Shown piece after piece: positions 1 to 13,695 of a DNA stretch of 64,000 nt. The DNA is taken from the NCBI GenBank assembly GCA_025765615.1, contig JAIVFJ010000317.1:1-64000 (forward strand). Direction: 5' to 3'. Numbering within the stretch: position 1 is the stretch's first letter; each line of letters starts with the position of its first letter. The stretch comes from Zopfochytrium polystomum (lineage: Eukaryota > Chytridiomycota > Chytridiomycetes > Chytridiales > Chytridiaceae). The notes below the pieces were generated by a model, which made no database searches, had not been told where the DNA came from, and worked only from the letters and a program-made list of their open reading frames with translations. The position numbers and the translations under genes are program-made.

Positions 1-374
1 TTTTTTTTTCTTTTTGTTTTTTGTTGTTGTTTGTCGATAAAGACCTCGTTCTAGTAAAAAGAATATATCCGCGCGCAAGTGAGACGGTTCATGCGGGAGT
101 CGCCTTGTGATGGTGCGAGCGCTCTTTAAGCAGCCGCGAGCCTGCCCCAACCCACGTGCGCCTCCAGCTTCCACGCAGAAAATCCTGCCACTCCGGCTTG
201 TGTGGATACGTTATCAATGTTCGAACTCAAGTACGCCCTTGAGCAGTTTCATTACGGTATGGAAAGGCGAAACGAACGAAATCGGCCTTCCTCGGGTAAG
301 CGGACATCAAGAGGCATGGAGAGATAATTTTATTTTTTATTTTTTAGGTTTTATTTTTTTTTTTTTTTTATTTA
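1..374. other. Unassigned left edge
   Basis: AT-rich sequence with T-tracts at both ends. No credible coding region, RNA gene or repeat boundary is visible. It abuts the first large repeat unit, whose start is marked by an ACTAGGGG word followed by CCCGTTGACTT. Confidence 0.4.
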
Positions 375-2318
375 CTAGGGGTACCCGTTGACTTGTGAGC
401 AATCCTTGCCAAAAAACCTAAAAAAAAAGGAAAGAAGAGAAAAAATGATTGAAGACAAAGCCTTCAATGGATATTGGTTGTCCCACACACAGGCAATCTG
501 TCCCTGGATTGAACAGAGAGTGGCATGCCACAATGAAACATGTGTGTGGCAGGCCAAGCAGAGAGTGATCAACAAAGCTTGGAGTGTTAGCCCCAAGCCA
601 CTGACACACTGACAGACAAAGCGGGACAGAAAGAGAGAGAAGTTGCAGCCTTTCAGCACAGCCAAACTGGCAAACCTGGAACATCCAACAAACTGAGTGC
701 TGCTCTTGCAGCCTTTGGCCGCTCATGCAGCAACCCATTTGACTGCAACAGGAAGACTGACAGCCTGTTGAATGCAACAGTCAGCTGGGCACTGGCTCCA
801 AAGTGCTCACAGAACCCAGAGGGAGAAACACAAACAGCCCGTTGACTTTAGTTCAAACAAAGAGGCAGTCATTGATTGATAGATAGACAACAGCCTGTTG
901 ACTTTGCAAAATCATTAACCGATATATCATTTCAGTTGGCTCCTCCTCCCAGTGACCCCAAGGAGGGGGGGCTGCAGCCTCCCCTCCACCCCTTGCTTCT
1001 CCTTTTGGGTTGGTTGCAAATCTTCAAAGAAGTGGAAAAGCAACATTCACACAAAGTTGGAGACACTGATGCACACTTTGGTCTCTTGAGTAGAGCAGCT
1101 TGCTTCAGAAGGAGACGACGGAGGGAGTGTTTTGAAGAGGTACCCTACAGCGCCTGTTAAGGCACAGACTGCAAAGAGACAGAGAGATAGATATCAAGAC
1201 ACACAGCCCATTCACTGCCACTCCCAGAGGAGATAGACAGACAACCCGTTGACTGCCACTCTTATAGACAGACAGCCCGTTGACTTCATTCCATTTTTAG
1301 TTTAGAGCATGATTGAAATGCAAAAAAGAGAGAGCGAGAGAGAGAGGTTGGGAGGGAGGGAGGGAGGGAGAGAGAATCTGGGTTGTTTTTTCCGTCAGGG
1401 GGCTCCCCACCCCCCTCCACCCCTGCTCAATCGATCAAGAGAGATAGAGAGAGAGAAAGAGACTCCTCACTTGTCTATCCTGACCACCTTCCTGTGGTTG
1501 CGTTGAGTTGCTTGCAGCTGCCTTGTCTGATGGGTTGGTCTGCCTCCAGGGAGATGGTCAGAGTCACCCAACCCCCAAGCAAGAAAGTAACCAAGAACTG
1601 CAGGGAGGGACAGAGACAGAGACAGTGAAACAGATAGAGAGATAAGGAAGAGACAGAGGAAAATATGTTTTTGAGTCAGGGGGCTCCCGCCCCCTGAGCC
1701 CCCCGGTGGGGGGGGCTGCCGCCCCCCCCTCAACCCCCCTGCTCAAAAGAGAGGAGAGAGAGAGAGTGTGTGTGTGTGACAGAGAGAGAGAGCGAGAGAC
1801 AGAAGGACAGGGATAGAGAGAGAGGAGAGAGAGAGAGAGCGAGAGAGAGAGAGCGACAGAGCGAAGAGATGGAGAAACAGCAGCCTGTGACTGTCAGTCC
1901 CAGAGAGTGAGGGAGAGGGAGAGAGACAGAGAGTTAGAGAGACAGAGTGAGAGACAGAGACAGAGAGACAGGGAGAGAAACAGAGAAGGAGAGACAGAGA
2001 GAGAGAGCGAAGCGACAGAGAGACAGACAGCCCTTTGACTGCCAGTCCTACAGACAGGGAGAGAGAGCAACAGGGAGAGAGAGAGAGTGAGTGAGAGAGG
2101 GAGAGAGGGAGAGAGACAGGGAGAGAAACAGAGAAAGAGAGACAGAGTGAGAGACAGAGAGAGAGACAGACAGCCCACTGACTGCCAGTCCTTTTCCGAT
2201 TTTTCCGCCGAGTTTTGATTGGGCACCAAAGACAAAAAGTTAGACCCCCCCCCCCACTTCACTAATTGCAATTAGAAAATCAGTTTAGCCGCAAATCCTT
2301 GTTTTTTTTATTATATAG
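375..2318. repeat. Large degenerate repeat, unit 1
   Basis: The unit opens with ACTAGGGG-CCCGTTGACTT and 'gcaatccttgccaaa', and closes near a TTTAGCCGCAAA word followed by a T-tract. Inside are many copies of CCCGTTGACT(T/G), AGACAGACAG runs, GA-rich tracts and GC-rich self-complementary blocks near 951-1000, 1393-1430 and 1675-1745. Open frames here encode only Ser-Leu or Arg-Glu low-complexity strings and are not treated as genes. The next unit starts with the same opening words, so this is a diverged tandem pair. Confidence 0.6.
2195..2300. repeat. Dispersed repeat, copy a
   Basis: Contains TTTTCCGCCGAG, TTTTGATTGGGCACCAAAG and, after a C-tract, AATTGCAATTAG and TTTAGCCGCAAA. The same order of words recurs at 4305-4405. 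Weaker copies occur near 3140-3215, 3435-3515 and 3858-3935, and a fragment lies at 29571-29590. Confidence 0.6.
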
Positions 2319-3943
2319 ACTAGGGGATGCCCGTTGACTTATAAGCAATCCTTCCCAAAAAAAAAAAAAAAAAAAAGTAGAAAAAAGAAGATACTGAAGA
2401 GTGTGGCAGTCCACAATGAATGCAGTGGCACGCCATGTAGAGGGATAGGGGAAAAATGTTTTCGAGTCAGGGGGCAGGAACCCCCTGAGCCCTTGTGGGG
2501 GGACTGATGCCCCTCAACCCACTCAAAAGAGAGAGGTCGCGGCTGATTTGATAACTTGTCCACCAACAGCCCAATAGCCAGAATCAGAGACATTGAGGAT
2601 GACAGAAAACCCGTTGACTGCCCGTTGACTGCCACTCCCAGACTCAGAGACAGGGAGGGAGGTAGACAGACAACCCATTGACTTCTACTCAGATAGCTTG
2701 TTGACTTCCTTCCTTTTGAATTTCACTGCCACTTTCAGAGAGTGACAAATCCTTGAATAATAGAAACAACAGCCCAGTTGACTTTGCAAAATCATAAGCA
2801 GAAATAGTATTTCAGTTTGGTGAGGGGCGGGGTTCAGCTACATCACGCTTCTCTGTATGGGGGCTCCCGCTCCTGCCCCCTGAGCCCCCCAGTGGGGGAT
2901 GCTTTCCCCCTTCAACCCCCCCAGCTTGATAGAGGCGGAGATAGAGTGAGAGATTGCAGACATTTTTATTCCATTTCCGTCAACAGCCAACGTACAGAGT
3001 CAGAGACAGAGAGCAAGACAGACAACCCGTTGACTGCCCTTTGACTGCCAGTCAAAGAGACAGGGAGGGAGGTAGACAGACAACCCCTTGACTTCCACTC
3101 AGATAAACAGACAGCCCGTTGACTTCCTTTTGAATTTTGCCACTTCCGCAGGGCCTTGTTTTCTTGAGTGTATTGATTTTGCCACTCCGTTTCGATTAGG
3201 CACTATAAAAACAAACTTTAAACCCACACTGTCCCCCTACGAACCCCCTGAGCCCCTGTGAGGGGGCTGATGCCCCTCAACCCCCCCACTCAAAAGAGAG
3301 AGGTCGCAGATGATTTGATAACTTGTCCACCAACAGCTGCCAGTCTCAGACTCAGAGTCAGTGAGGGAGGTAGACAGACAACCCGTTGACTTCCACTCAG
3401 ATTAACAGACAGCCCGTTGACTTCCTTTTGAAGTTTGCCACGCGTTTCGATTAGGCACTAAAGAAAAAATATACCCACACCGTCCCCCCTACTCCACTAT
3501 TGCAATTAGAAACGGGTTTACATAGTGGACAGAGAGAGAGTGTGAGTGAGATAGAGAGAGAGGCTGGGTTGTTTTTTTTTAGTCAGGGGGCTCCCGCCCC
3601 CTGAGCCCCCTGGTGGGGGGGGCTGCCGCCCCCCCTCAACCCCCCTGCTTGAAAGAGACAGAAAGAGAGTTAGAGATTGCAGACAATATTATTCCTTTCC
3701 ATCAACAGCCAACAAACAGAGTCAAAGACAGAGAGTGAGACAGACAACCTGTTGACTGCCTGTTGACTGCCACTCCAAGACTCAGAGACGGGGAGGTAGA
3801 CAAACAACCTGTTGACTTCCACTCAGATAGACAGACAGCCTGTTGACTTTCTTTTTGAATTTCGCCACTGCATTTCAATTGGGTGCCAAAGAAAAAAAAA
3901 ACTCACCTTGCCACTACACTATTACAATTAGAAAACTGAAGGA

Positions 3944-4091
3944 GAGAGGGAAAGAGAGAGTAGAGAGAGAGAGAGACAGGAGAGAGAAAGAGAGAGAGAG
4001 ACAGAGAGAGAGAGATGGACACAGACAGAAAGACAGACAGACAGACAAAGAGAACCTGAAATGAGAGAGAGAGAAAAGAGAGAGAGAGAGA

Positions 4092-4151
<60 letters not shown>

Positions 4152-4270
4152 CAAGAGAGAGGCGATAATGAGAGACAGAGCATTGACTCTTCCTCAAAGA
4201 GAGAGAGAGAGAGGAAAGAGAGAGGGGAGAGAGAGGAGAAGGAGAGACAGAGAGAGATAGACAGAAAAAA
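3944..4270. repeat. GA-rich simple repeat
   Basis: Almost pure purine (GAGA, GAGAAA, GACAGA) tract on the + strand, with no stable unit. It is a polypurine/polypyrimidine asymmetric stretch; Ser-Leu open frames on the minus strand are artefacts of it. Confidence 0.9.
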
Positions 4271-4304
4271 ATGAGAGACAGAGCATTGACTTCCTTCCTT
4301 TTCG

Positions 4305-4405
4305 GAATTTTTCCGCCGAGTTTTGATTGGGCACCAAAGACAAAAAATTAACCCCCCCGCCCGGCTCCACTAATTGCAATTAGGAAAACAGTTTAGCCGC
4401 AAAGG
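4305..4405. repeat. Dispersed repeat, copy b
   Basis: Nearly identical to the copy at 2195-2300: CCGCCGAG, TTTTGATTGGGCACCAAAG, C-tract, CTAATTGCAATTAGG, CAGTTTAGCCGCAAA. It forms the right end of repeat unit 2. Confidence 0.6.
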
Positions 4406-4434
4406 CTGGTTTTCTTTAGTGTGATTGATTTTTT

Positions 4435-5710
4435 TTTTTTTTTGGCAATAATCTTTGCGACTTCAGTGCCTCACCTGGAGATCCCTCACGCAGTACTTCC
4501 GAGCTTTTTCGCCGTAAAGTGGCAGTGCTTGCAGAAAAATAAGCGTCTGCGCTGACAAAAAAACGAAATAAAGAGAAACATGCGGAATCACTCTCAATCG
4601 ACGGTCGATTCGGCGGCGTTCGCACCAGTAACGTCATCAAAAAATTATGGCAAAAAGAGTCTCTGCAGTGCTTAAGGTGTGAGTGGGAAGTTGGGAAGCG
4701 TGTTATCAAACTGACACATAATAGTGGGGTTGAATAGGGCTCTCTGCCTGTGCTTTTCTTACCGGAGATCTTGGTGTGGAAATCCTGTGAATTCCGATCG
4801 CGACGGAACGGGGGCGAGGATATCGTTCGATGACAAGCGGGATAGTAGGGCGGTGGTCTGACCAGATGAAGCTGTCAGTTTTACTTTCGGTAACTTTCCG
4901 TGTAATCACTGTTGAGTGGAATCGTTGGTTTTTTTTTTCTTTTCCTTTTTTCTTATTTTTTCTTTTAGGAAAACACTTCCATCAACGCCATGATGCCGCC
5001 AACCCCTGGAACGAAGCGGCCAGTCGATACACATCGCAGTGATCTGCACGTTCCACACGGTGTCGGGCATATGCCCAGAACCGACGGCGCCGGGTGCGGA
5101 GGACGGTACTCACGGCTGCTACAAAGGCCGATACCGAGGGATCTGGTCAATCGCCGCTCCTGACCGGGAAACACAAATTCCTGTAGCCTGCATAAAAAAC
5201 ATGCTCATCTGCGGCTTTCTGCGGTTGGTTTCTGATATTCTTTGAAAGTGTATAACTACCACACCTACCAGCGTATAACTACCAGTGATGAGGTGAACGT
5301 GAGAGAACGCGGGTGGGGCTAGCGCTCCACGGGACCAAGCTGAAAGTCGAGAACGAGGTTCTGCTATTCTCTACAGAACGAACCGAGTCTCTGGTGCTCG
5401 CGCTACCCGATCTCTTTTGGCCATTCTTTTTTTATTTCATAAAATGTATTTGCTCCAATGAAGTTCCACTTCCATTGCTCGTTTCGCCCAATACTCGAAA
5501 TATCGTCCGACGAACTTGCATTGCAATTCGATCGAGTGATGCCTGTCTATTAATAAACCGTTTCTTTTCCAATTTTTTGACGGTTACGTCTCGTTTTGAC
5601 GTTACGTAGAAGGTGTTATCAAGGGTTCCGTTTGTTTCTCTTACCCCTTCTTTTTTTCTTTTTTATTAATGCGGGTCTCGAAATAGTCGAAACGACGACG
5701 CAGACGCAAG
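4435..5710. other. Intergenic, 5' flank of kinase gene
   Basis: No frame here shows a recognisable domain or a consistent exon structure. The last ~120 bases before 5711 are T-rich and end in GACGACGCAGACGCAAG just ahead of the kinase start codon, so the kinase promoter and leader presumably lie here. No clear TATA box was seen. Confidence 0.4.
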
Positions 5711-8302
<2,592 letters not shown>

Positions 8303-8547
8303 AAAAGGGGAGGGGGGAAATAGAGAACGGGTGGGAGGGGAAGAAACGGCGCGCGAAAGACTTCTATTTTCGACCCATATTTCCAGTTCATATTCTTACT
8401 TGTCGGCTTTGCGCTTCCTTGTTACTCTTTATTTTTTTTTGACTTCGTATCCATCGCTTTCGGTACCGATGAAGCGAAGCTCCCATCTCCAATAGATTAT
8501 ACCTTGACGGACAAGGTTACCAGCGTGGCTGAAAAGCGCGTCTCTGT

Positions 8548-8581
<34 letters not shown>

Positions 8582-8838
8582 CTTATTCTGTCGTGAGCAA
8601 GGCCATTCCAGATGTCCGTTCCAGAAGGATAACCCATTGCCCCAGGCCTGCTACTGAGCCGTCATTGGTTTCGCATAATGGATTATTGTTGCACGCGGGG
8701 CCACCAGGACCCTACCAAAAAAATAGTGATAGTAGTGAAGCAGGTGGAGTTACCGCTCGTTGCAACTTCTGCCTTATCGGCTATTGTGAGCAGGAAATTG
8801 AAGCAGGACCAACCAGAGGGAGGGAACGCTTTCTTTGA
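8303..8838. other. 3' flank of kinase gene / intergenic
   Basis: Contains a pure T-run of roughly 30 bases ending at about 8580. No gene is visible. The run could be an artefact-prone homopolymer or the reverse of a poly(A) tail of an old insertion; nothing adjacent supports either. Confidence 0.4.
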
Positions 8839-9649
8839 ATGGACGACGCCGACCGCGCCGACGGCGACCACCACGCGGCGGGAGACGCCGACATTGCCGA
8901 TGCGCGTCCGAAACATCACAACCACTACCAGCCGCAGCAGCCGCAGCAGCAGCTCCGGGTCGACTGCGTGATCCCTCCCAGAGTGGAGTCGGCGCAGACT
9001 CTCGGAGGCTTTGGCGATGACGCCAGCGATGCGCCACGGTACTCCATGTGAGTTCGAATTCCTGCAAAGGGACTTTCCGTTCCTTTGGCGATGCGGTCTC
9101 CTCACCCTTGCTTTGCACAAAAAATACCCCCACAGGTCCCCATCCTTCTCCTCTCACCCCCCCTGCCCAACCTGCCGCACCCACTCCCTCGCCGCCTGCA
9201 TCGCCTGCGCCGCCCTCGTCTGCCCCGCCTGCGACGCCTCTTCCCCGCCTCCCTCCCCCTCCCACCATCCTCACCCCCCACCCCCCGCCTACTCCCCATC
9301 TACCCGCCAACCCCCGCTCCCCTCCCCGCGCATCATCGCAACCCTCGACTCCCACGGCCCCGCCTCCGATGACGACGACGACGACAACGACAGCCGCCAG
9401 CAGCATTCTCCGCCGCGAAAGGCCAGCAACGACAAGCTCGCGCCGGCCGGGCCGTCCGTCACGCTTCTCGTCTGCGCGCGGTGCGTCGCCGCGCGCGCCG
9501 TGGCGGAGGGCGAGGCGAAGGCGAGGAGCGCGAGGAAGCGGAGGCGCGCGGTCGCGGTTGCGGCGGCGGTTGTCGGCGTGCTGGGCGTCGGCGTCGGGGT
9601 CGCGGTCGGGGTCGGGGTTGCAGTTGGGAGGGGGAGGGATGTAAAGTGA
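8839..9649 (+). CDS. Cys-rich protein with C-terminal membrane segment
   Basis: Two exons, 8839-9047 and 9136-9649, joined by an 88-bp intron (GTGAGT...CACAG), give 240 residues in one frame. The N-terminus is His/Gln/Asp-rich. After the junction a cysteine cluster, CPTCRTHSLAACIACAALVC then PACD, is followed by a Pro/Ser-rich stretch and an acidic run. A second CARC pair precedes a basic RSARKRRR patch and a terminal Ala/Val/Gly segment of about 28 residues that could cross a membrane as a tail anchor. The CxxC pairs suggest one or two zinc sites. I do not recognise the family. The intron is strongly supported because both sides stay in frame and the splice sites are textbook; function is unknown. 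Confidence 0.6.
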
Positions 9650-10036
9650 CGGGAGTTAGTTGTTCGGAGTTGGAGGTCGGTTTTTTGGGGTTCGATGTGT
9701 TGGTGGAGGTGGAAAGGCGGTGAGGGACGGGGGTGGGAATATTACAATACATTAAATCAAGCCGTGAACGCTTAGCTACTACAGTGTGTAGCAACTTTAT
9801 TTGGGCAGTAACTCTTTATCTGTGTGGTCTGGATCACTCGACGAGCAGCGACTAGCGAATAACGACAAGCGGGGTGCAGTGCCGCCCTTGATGCGTCCAA
9901 GAAGTGACATGCGCCGACGCGATCTCCCAATCACTCCAATCAAGACCACAGTGGCTTCCCGCGGCCGTAGTCCACACATACACTGACGATCCGCGCGATC
10001 GCCTCGCCATCGCCACCCTACAATGGCCATCAGATT
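9650..10036. other. Intergenic
   Basis: Nothing identifiable. GC falls relative to the upstream gene, and no frame shows domain-like content. Confidence 0.4.
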
Positions 10037-10228
10037 GTGCTGCAGTGGTGGAAAGAGGGTGGGCTTGAATTGAAGTATAGCGTGGTCGCAATCATGTACG
10101 CCAGCGGAATGGGTCGTGTCAATGTACTGCAATGGTGGAAAGACAGCGGCCTACTCCTCAAGTACAATGAACACGCAGTGAATGCGGTGTCAGCCTCTGG
10201 ATCCATTAACGCACTGCACTTGATTTGA
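10037..10228 (+). pseudogene. Fragment of Trp-rich ankyrin-like repeat gene
   Basis: About two repeats of the family read LQWWKEGGLELKYSV and VLQWWKDSGLLLKYNEHAVN, then the frame ends at a TGA. No start codon, F-box-like head or further repeats lie nearby. It matches the repeats of the intact genes at 13696-15168 and 22356-23429, so it is best read as a decayed or truncated copy. Confidence 0.7.
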
Positions 10229-11012
10229 AGAAGGAAAACAAGCGCCATCAATGTTGCCAGTGAATTCAACAATGCTGATGTCGTGGAAGAACAGCGGGTT
10301 TGAACTTCGCTCTACTGAAGATTCGACCGTATCTTGAACGAAGTAATGTTGAAAAATTGATGCGTAGAGGGGCGAGCAAGAGCATTTGGCCCTCGGGACC
10401 AAATGAAAATGATTCCACCGTAAGGGCGATTTGAAATAGAAACGTAGAAAGGAGGCTAGGGGATTGGAATAAAGAAGGTGGAGGTGTTTACATAAGTTAA
10501 AATATATTTCCGCCGGATGTTTGCCCTGACCTGCAGCCTGGTGAGATGCCTCCTGCCAGCAAAATTCAAAGCGCCCTACGAACAATTTGTGTCATTTGAA
10601 TAATTTTCGGTCGGAGTTAGTGGGTTCGCAATTTGCAAAGCTAGTTTTTGATCAAGCCTGCAAGATACGTATGGACAGGACAGGCGCCTACTTCGTCCAA
10701 AAACGCCTTTACCAGTCCGCAGAGCCAAACGCACTGCCGGAAACGATTTTGCCACCTTCCACCGCCGCTTGGCTGCCGCTCTGTCGAGTTTCTGGTCAGC
10801 AAGCATTGGAGCCTCGAACCTTGCAATTCATTCGCGCCTCTGTATGCTGATGAGATGGTAGTCAAACGCCCACTTTGTCTTCGCCGCGGGGTCCTGACAT
10901 AATACCTCGACTCCGCAAGTTCTCTGTATTGAATGGCTTTTTGTCCTTGATGCCCTTCAGGGTCAGAAGACATTTTTGCACAGTCACGGCGCACGCTCCT
11001 GCTTGCCCGTCA
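10229..11012. other. Intergenic, 5' flank of DUF4246 gene
   Basis: No independent gene is seen. The last 138 bases (from 10875) are open in frame with the downstream gene and could encode a 46-residue N-terminal extension rich in Arg, Phe and Leu. I treat this as leader sequence because its first codon is not near a recognisable motif. Confidence 0.4.
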
Positions 11013-13145
11013 ATGGACGCAACGACATCGACAACGCCAACGCAACCAGGCGACGCTCTCTCCGCCGTCGTCGAGCGCGCCCAGCGCCTGCGCAACACTC
11101 AGCTGCCCTGCATCACGCTGCGTGAGGCGCACTACACTAGAGTCCTCAACGCCGTCCTCGGATCAAAGACGGACTGGTGGCGCAAGCTCCTTGCCACCGT
11201 CCCCGACTCCGCCACTGTCGAAACAGCGGTGCATGCACCACCAACGACCGTTGCCGATCGCTGGCAGGCCGAGGCTGAGGCCGCGCTGACCGACATGGGC
11301 CTCGCCTTCGACCTGGCCTACCGCTACGGCACGATCGACGGCGACTCGACCGAGCCGCTCGCCAAAGTCCGCGAATCTGTCGGCTGGCTCGGCATCTGCT
11401 GCGACGAATGCAGCGCCGAAGATTTCCCCGGCCCGCGCTTCGTCTGCCAAACCTGCCCGCCGTCGTACGACCTCTGCGCCATGTGCTACCTGTTCCGCAA
11501 GACCCACGACGCGACCCACGAGTTCAGAGAGATGCGTCTGTCGCCCGACTCGCCGCCCGAGGCCGCCGAGGACATCCGCGAGTCGGCAAAGGCCGCCGCC
11601 GCGTTCATGATCGAGGAGCTGAGGGACATCGCCGCGCGCGCGATGCTGCGGTACTCGACGCCGCGCTGCAAGGACGAGGCCGTGGCGTGGCCGACCGCCT
11701 CGCACGGCGTCATGGTGTCCGACACCGCCGTGCCCGAATCCCTCCGCCGCAGGATCGCCGACTTCGCCGAGCCGCTGGTCGCCGCGTCGCTCGACGCCGG
11801 CCGCTGGCATCCCGGGTCGGACGGGCTGGTCCTGGACCTGATCCACCCCTCTGACTACCCGCTCTGCTTCGGCCGGACGCTCTTCTCCGCCACACCGGGC
11901 GCGATCGTCGGGGAATCGGTGGTGGAGGCGCCGGCGAAACTCGAGCGCACGAGGTGGGGATCCACCACCGAAGCGGACCTTTCGTACAGCTTCCAGTGGC
12001 TGCCGTCCGAGTTCCGCGTCTCCGCGGACGGCTCGGTCACCATCGACTCGTACGTCAACAACCTGGACGAAAAGGCGCACCCGGAGCTGTTCCAGACGAT
12101 CGCAGAGGTGTTTGAGCGCGTCCTGCCCATGCTCGAGTGCACCATCGGATCCGCAGACGCTATGCCCGACAAGCGGCGCGACGACGCGTCGTACTCTGAA
12201 AGCAGCTTTTCCGACGAGAGCGAGTGGGAGCCGACCGTTGCGTTCTTGCGGAAGTACATGTGCCTCTTGGGCCGCTTCGGGCACGGGAACGTGACGCCGG
12301 AGGTCTTCGCCGCGCACGAAAACGACCCTGACGTGCAGGCCGCGGGGCAGAGCACCGAAAGGTGGATCTCCATGGCCGTCCGCGTTCAGTACCAGCGCAT
12401 GTACTGCGCGATCCGCGTTCCACGCTTCCCGTCTTTCTTCGACCGCTCCCCGATCTCGCTGCACCCGCAGAACCTCCGCGACACCACGCTCCAGGTGATC
12501 GTCAAAATGGCCGAGATCCGCCTGACCCCCGACCAGCCGTCCTACCCGGGGGGTAAATGGCACCTGGAGGGCATGCACAACGAGGCGATCGCTGCGACCG
12601 CCCTCGTCTACTACAACCTCGACAATATTGCCGACTCGCGCGTCGCCTTCCGCCACGCCTACCGCGAACAGGACTTTGACTACCACCAAGACTGCTACTA
12701 CGGCATCGAAAAGGTGTACGGCTTCAAAAGCGAGTACAACAGCAGCCGCGTCCGCGCCAGCGGCGACGTCCGCGCGATGCACGGCCGCGCCGTCGCGTTC
12801 CCAAACTTTCACCAGCACCGCGTGATGCCGTTCGAGCTCGCGGACAAGACGCGCCCGGGCCGCCGCGCCGTGCTGGCGTTCTTTGTCGTCGACCCGGGTG
12901 TGCGGATCGCGTCGACCCGCGACGTGCCGAGGCAGCAGACGAAGTGGGTCGTCGGGGAGCTGGAGGAGGCCCTCGGGCGCGGCAGGCTGCCTGTGGTAGC
13001 TGTCGGGGAAATCGCGAGGGCGGCGGGCGCGACGTGGACCGAGGAGGAGGCCGGGAAGGTCGCACGGTTGGTCATGGAGGAGCGGAGCAGCGGGCAGGTT
13101 GGCGGGTTTGCGGAGGCGTACGGCATTTCGCTTTGCGAGCACTAA
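11013..13145 (+). CDS. DUF4246 family protein with ZZ-type zinc finger
   Basis: One uninterrupted frame of 710 residues. A ZZ-like finger lies at about 126-170 (ICCDEC, CQTC, DLCAMC, then a spaced His pair), followed by the large DUF4246 domain common in filamentous and early-diverging fungi. Diagnostic segments are GGKWHLEGMHNEAI (about 513), the FPNFHQHRVMPFEL stretch (about 595), LAFFVVDPGVRI and DVPRQQTKWVV. From family knowledge the C-terminal half resembles a 2-oxoglutarate/Fe(II) dioxygenase fold, with the WHLEG and QHRV histidines as candidate metal ligands; that is inference. Its biochemical role is unknown. An in-frame upstream extension to 10875 cannot be excluded. A decayed copy of its C-terminus lies at 25395-25630. 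Confidence 0.85.
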   Translation: MDATTSTTPTQPGDALSAVVERAQRLRNTQLPCITLREAHYTRVLNAVLGSKTDWWRKLLATVPDSATVETAVHAPPTTVADRWQAEAEAALTDMGLAFDLAYRYGTIDGDSTEPLAKVRESVGWLGICCDECSAEDFPGPRFVCQTCPPSYDLCAMCYLFRKTHDATHEFREMRLSPDSPPEAAEDIRESAKAAAAFMIEELRDIAARAMLRYSTPRCKDEAVAWPTASHGVMVSDTAVPESLRRRIADFAEPLVAASLDAGRWHPGSDGLVLDLIHPSDYPLCFGRTLFSATPGAIVGESVVEAPAKLERTRWGSTTEADLSYSFQWLPSEFRVSADGSVTIDSYVNNLDEKAHPELFQTIAEVFERVLPMLECTIGSADAMPDKRRDDASYSESSFSDESEWEPTVAFLRKYMCLLGRFGHGNVTPEVFAAHENDPDVQAAGQSTERWISMAVRVQYQRMYCAIRVPRFPSFFDRSPISLHPQNLRDTTLQVIVKMAEIRLTPDQPSYPGGKWHLEGMHNEAIAATALVYYNLDNIADSRVAFRHAYREQDFDYHQDCYYGIEKVYGFKSEYNSSRVRASGDVRAMHGRAVAFPNFHQHRVMPFELADKTRPGRRAVLAFFVVDPGVRIASTRDVPRQQTKWVVGELEEALGRGRLPVVAVGEIARAAGATWTEEEAGKVARLVMEERSSGQVGGFAEAYGISLCEH

Positions 13146-13255
13146 CTGGCAAAGGGAAGCAAGGGTGCTGGCTGCGTCGAATCTGTCTTGCAAGTCTTTC
13201 TGACTATTTTACTGTATCACACATTCATACAAGAGGGGAAATGGGGGGCACTTGG

Positions 13256-13296
<41 letters not shown>

Positions 13297-13695
13297 GTCT
13301 CACTGTTATTGGGCGATTTTTTCATCCAGTTAACGTAATCCTCGCTGGACCCCAGGATTTGTTAGTGCAAAAATTGCTGCTCAATGGACTGATTGATCTT
13401 TGGTTTCTCCCTTGACTGTAATTTTTCTTGAGCAGGCAACGAAGGAATCCAAGAAGCTGCATGACCTTGTTCGACTGTCGTAACCTCAGGGGACTCACCA
13501 CACCGCCATTCTGCAATCCCACACAACGATCCGCAGCTGCTGTCGGCGAACTCGGCACTTTGATGAGGCACTCCACCAGTCACTTGGACCGAAGGAGAGG
13601 CTTGTGCAGCTGTGCCACACTTCGGATACCTCAAACCTGTGCTCGAGCCATTCTCTGGATAATCTCAGCAAATTCCAACCCCACCCAGAGCGAAA
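13146..13695. other. Intergenic
   Basis: Contains a T-run of about 32 bases near 13260-13292. Otherwise nothing beyond flanks of the two neighbouring + strand genes. Confidence 0.4.

Larger units (their letters stand above)
2319..4434. repeat. Large degenerate repeat, unit 2
   Basis: It begins 'actaggggatgcccgttga' and 'gcaatccttcccaaa', matching the start of unit 1, and ends with the same TTTAGCCGCAAA word before a T-tract. GC-rich hairpin blocks lie near 2466-2525, 2857-2933, 3232-3296 and 3584-3652. The CCCGTTGACTTCC / CAGACAGACA minisatellite is denser than in unit 1. Order and spacing differ from unit 1, so the two copies have diverged by internal expansion and loss. Confidence 0.6.

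Noticed and set aside
1894..4379. Minus-strand frames of 60-125 codons made of Ser-Leu repeats
   Set aside because: They are direct readings of GA-rich simple repeats, with no codon or domain signal.
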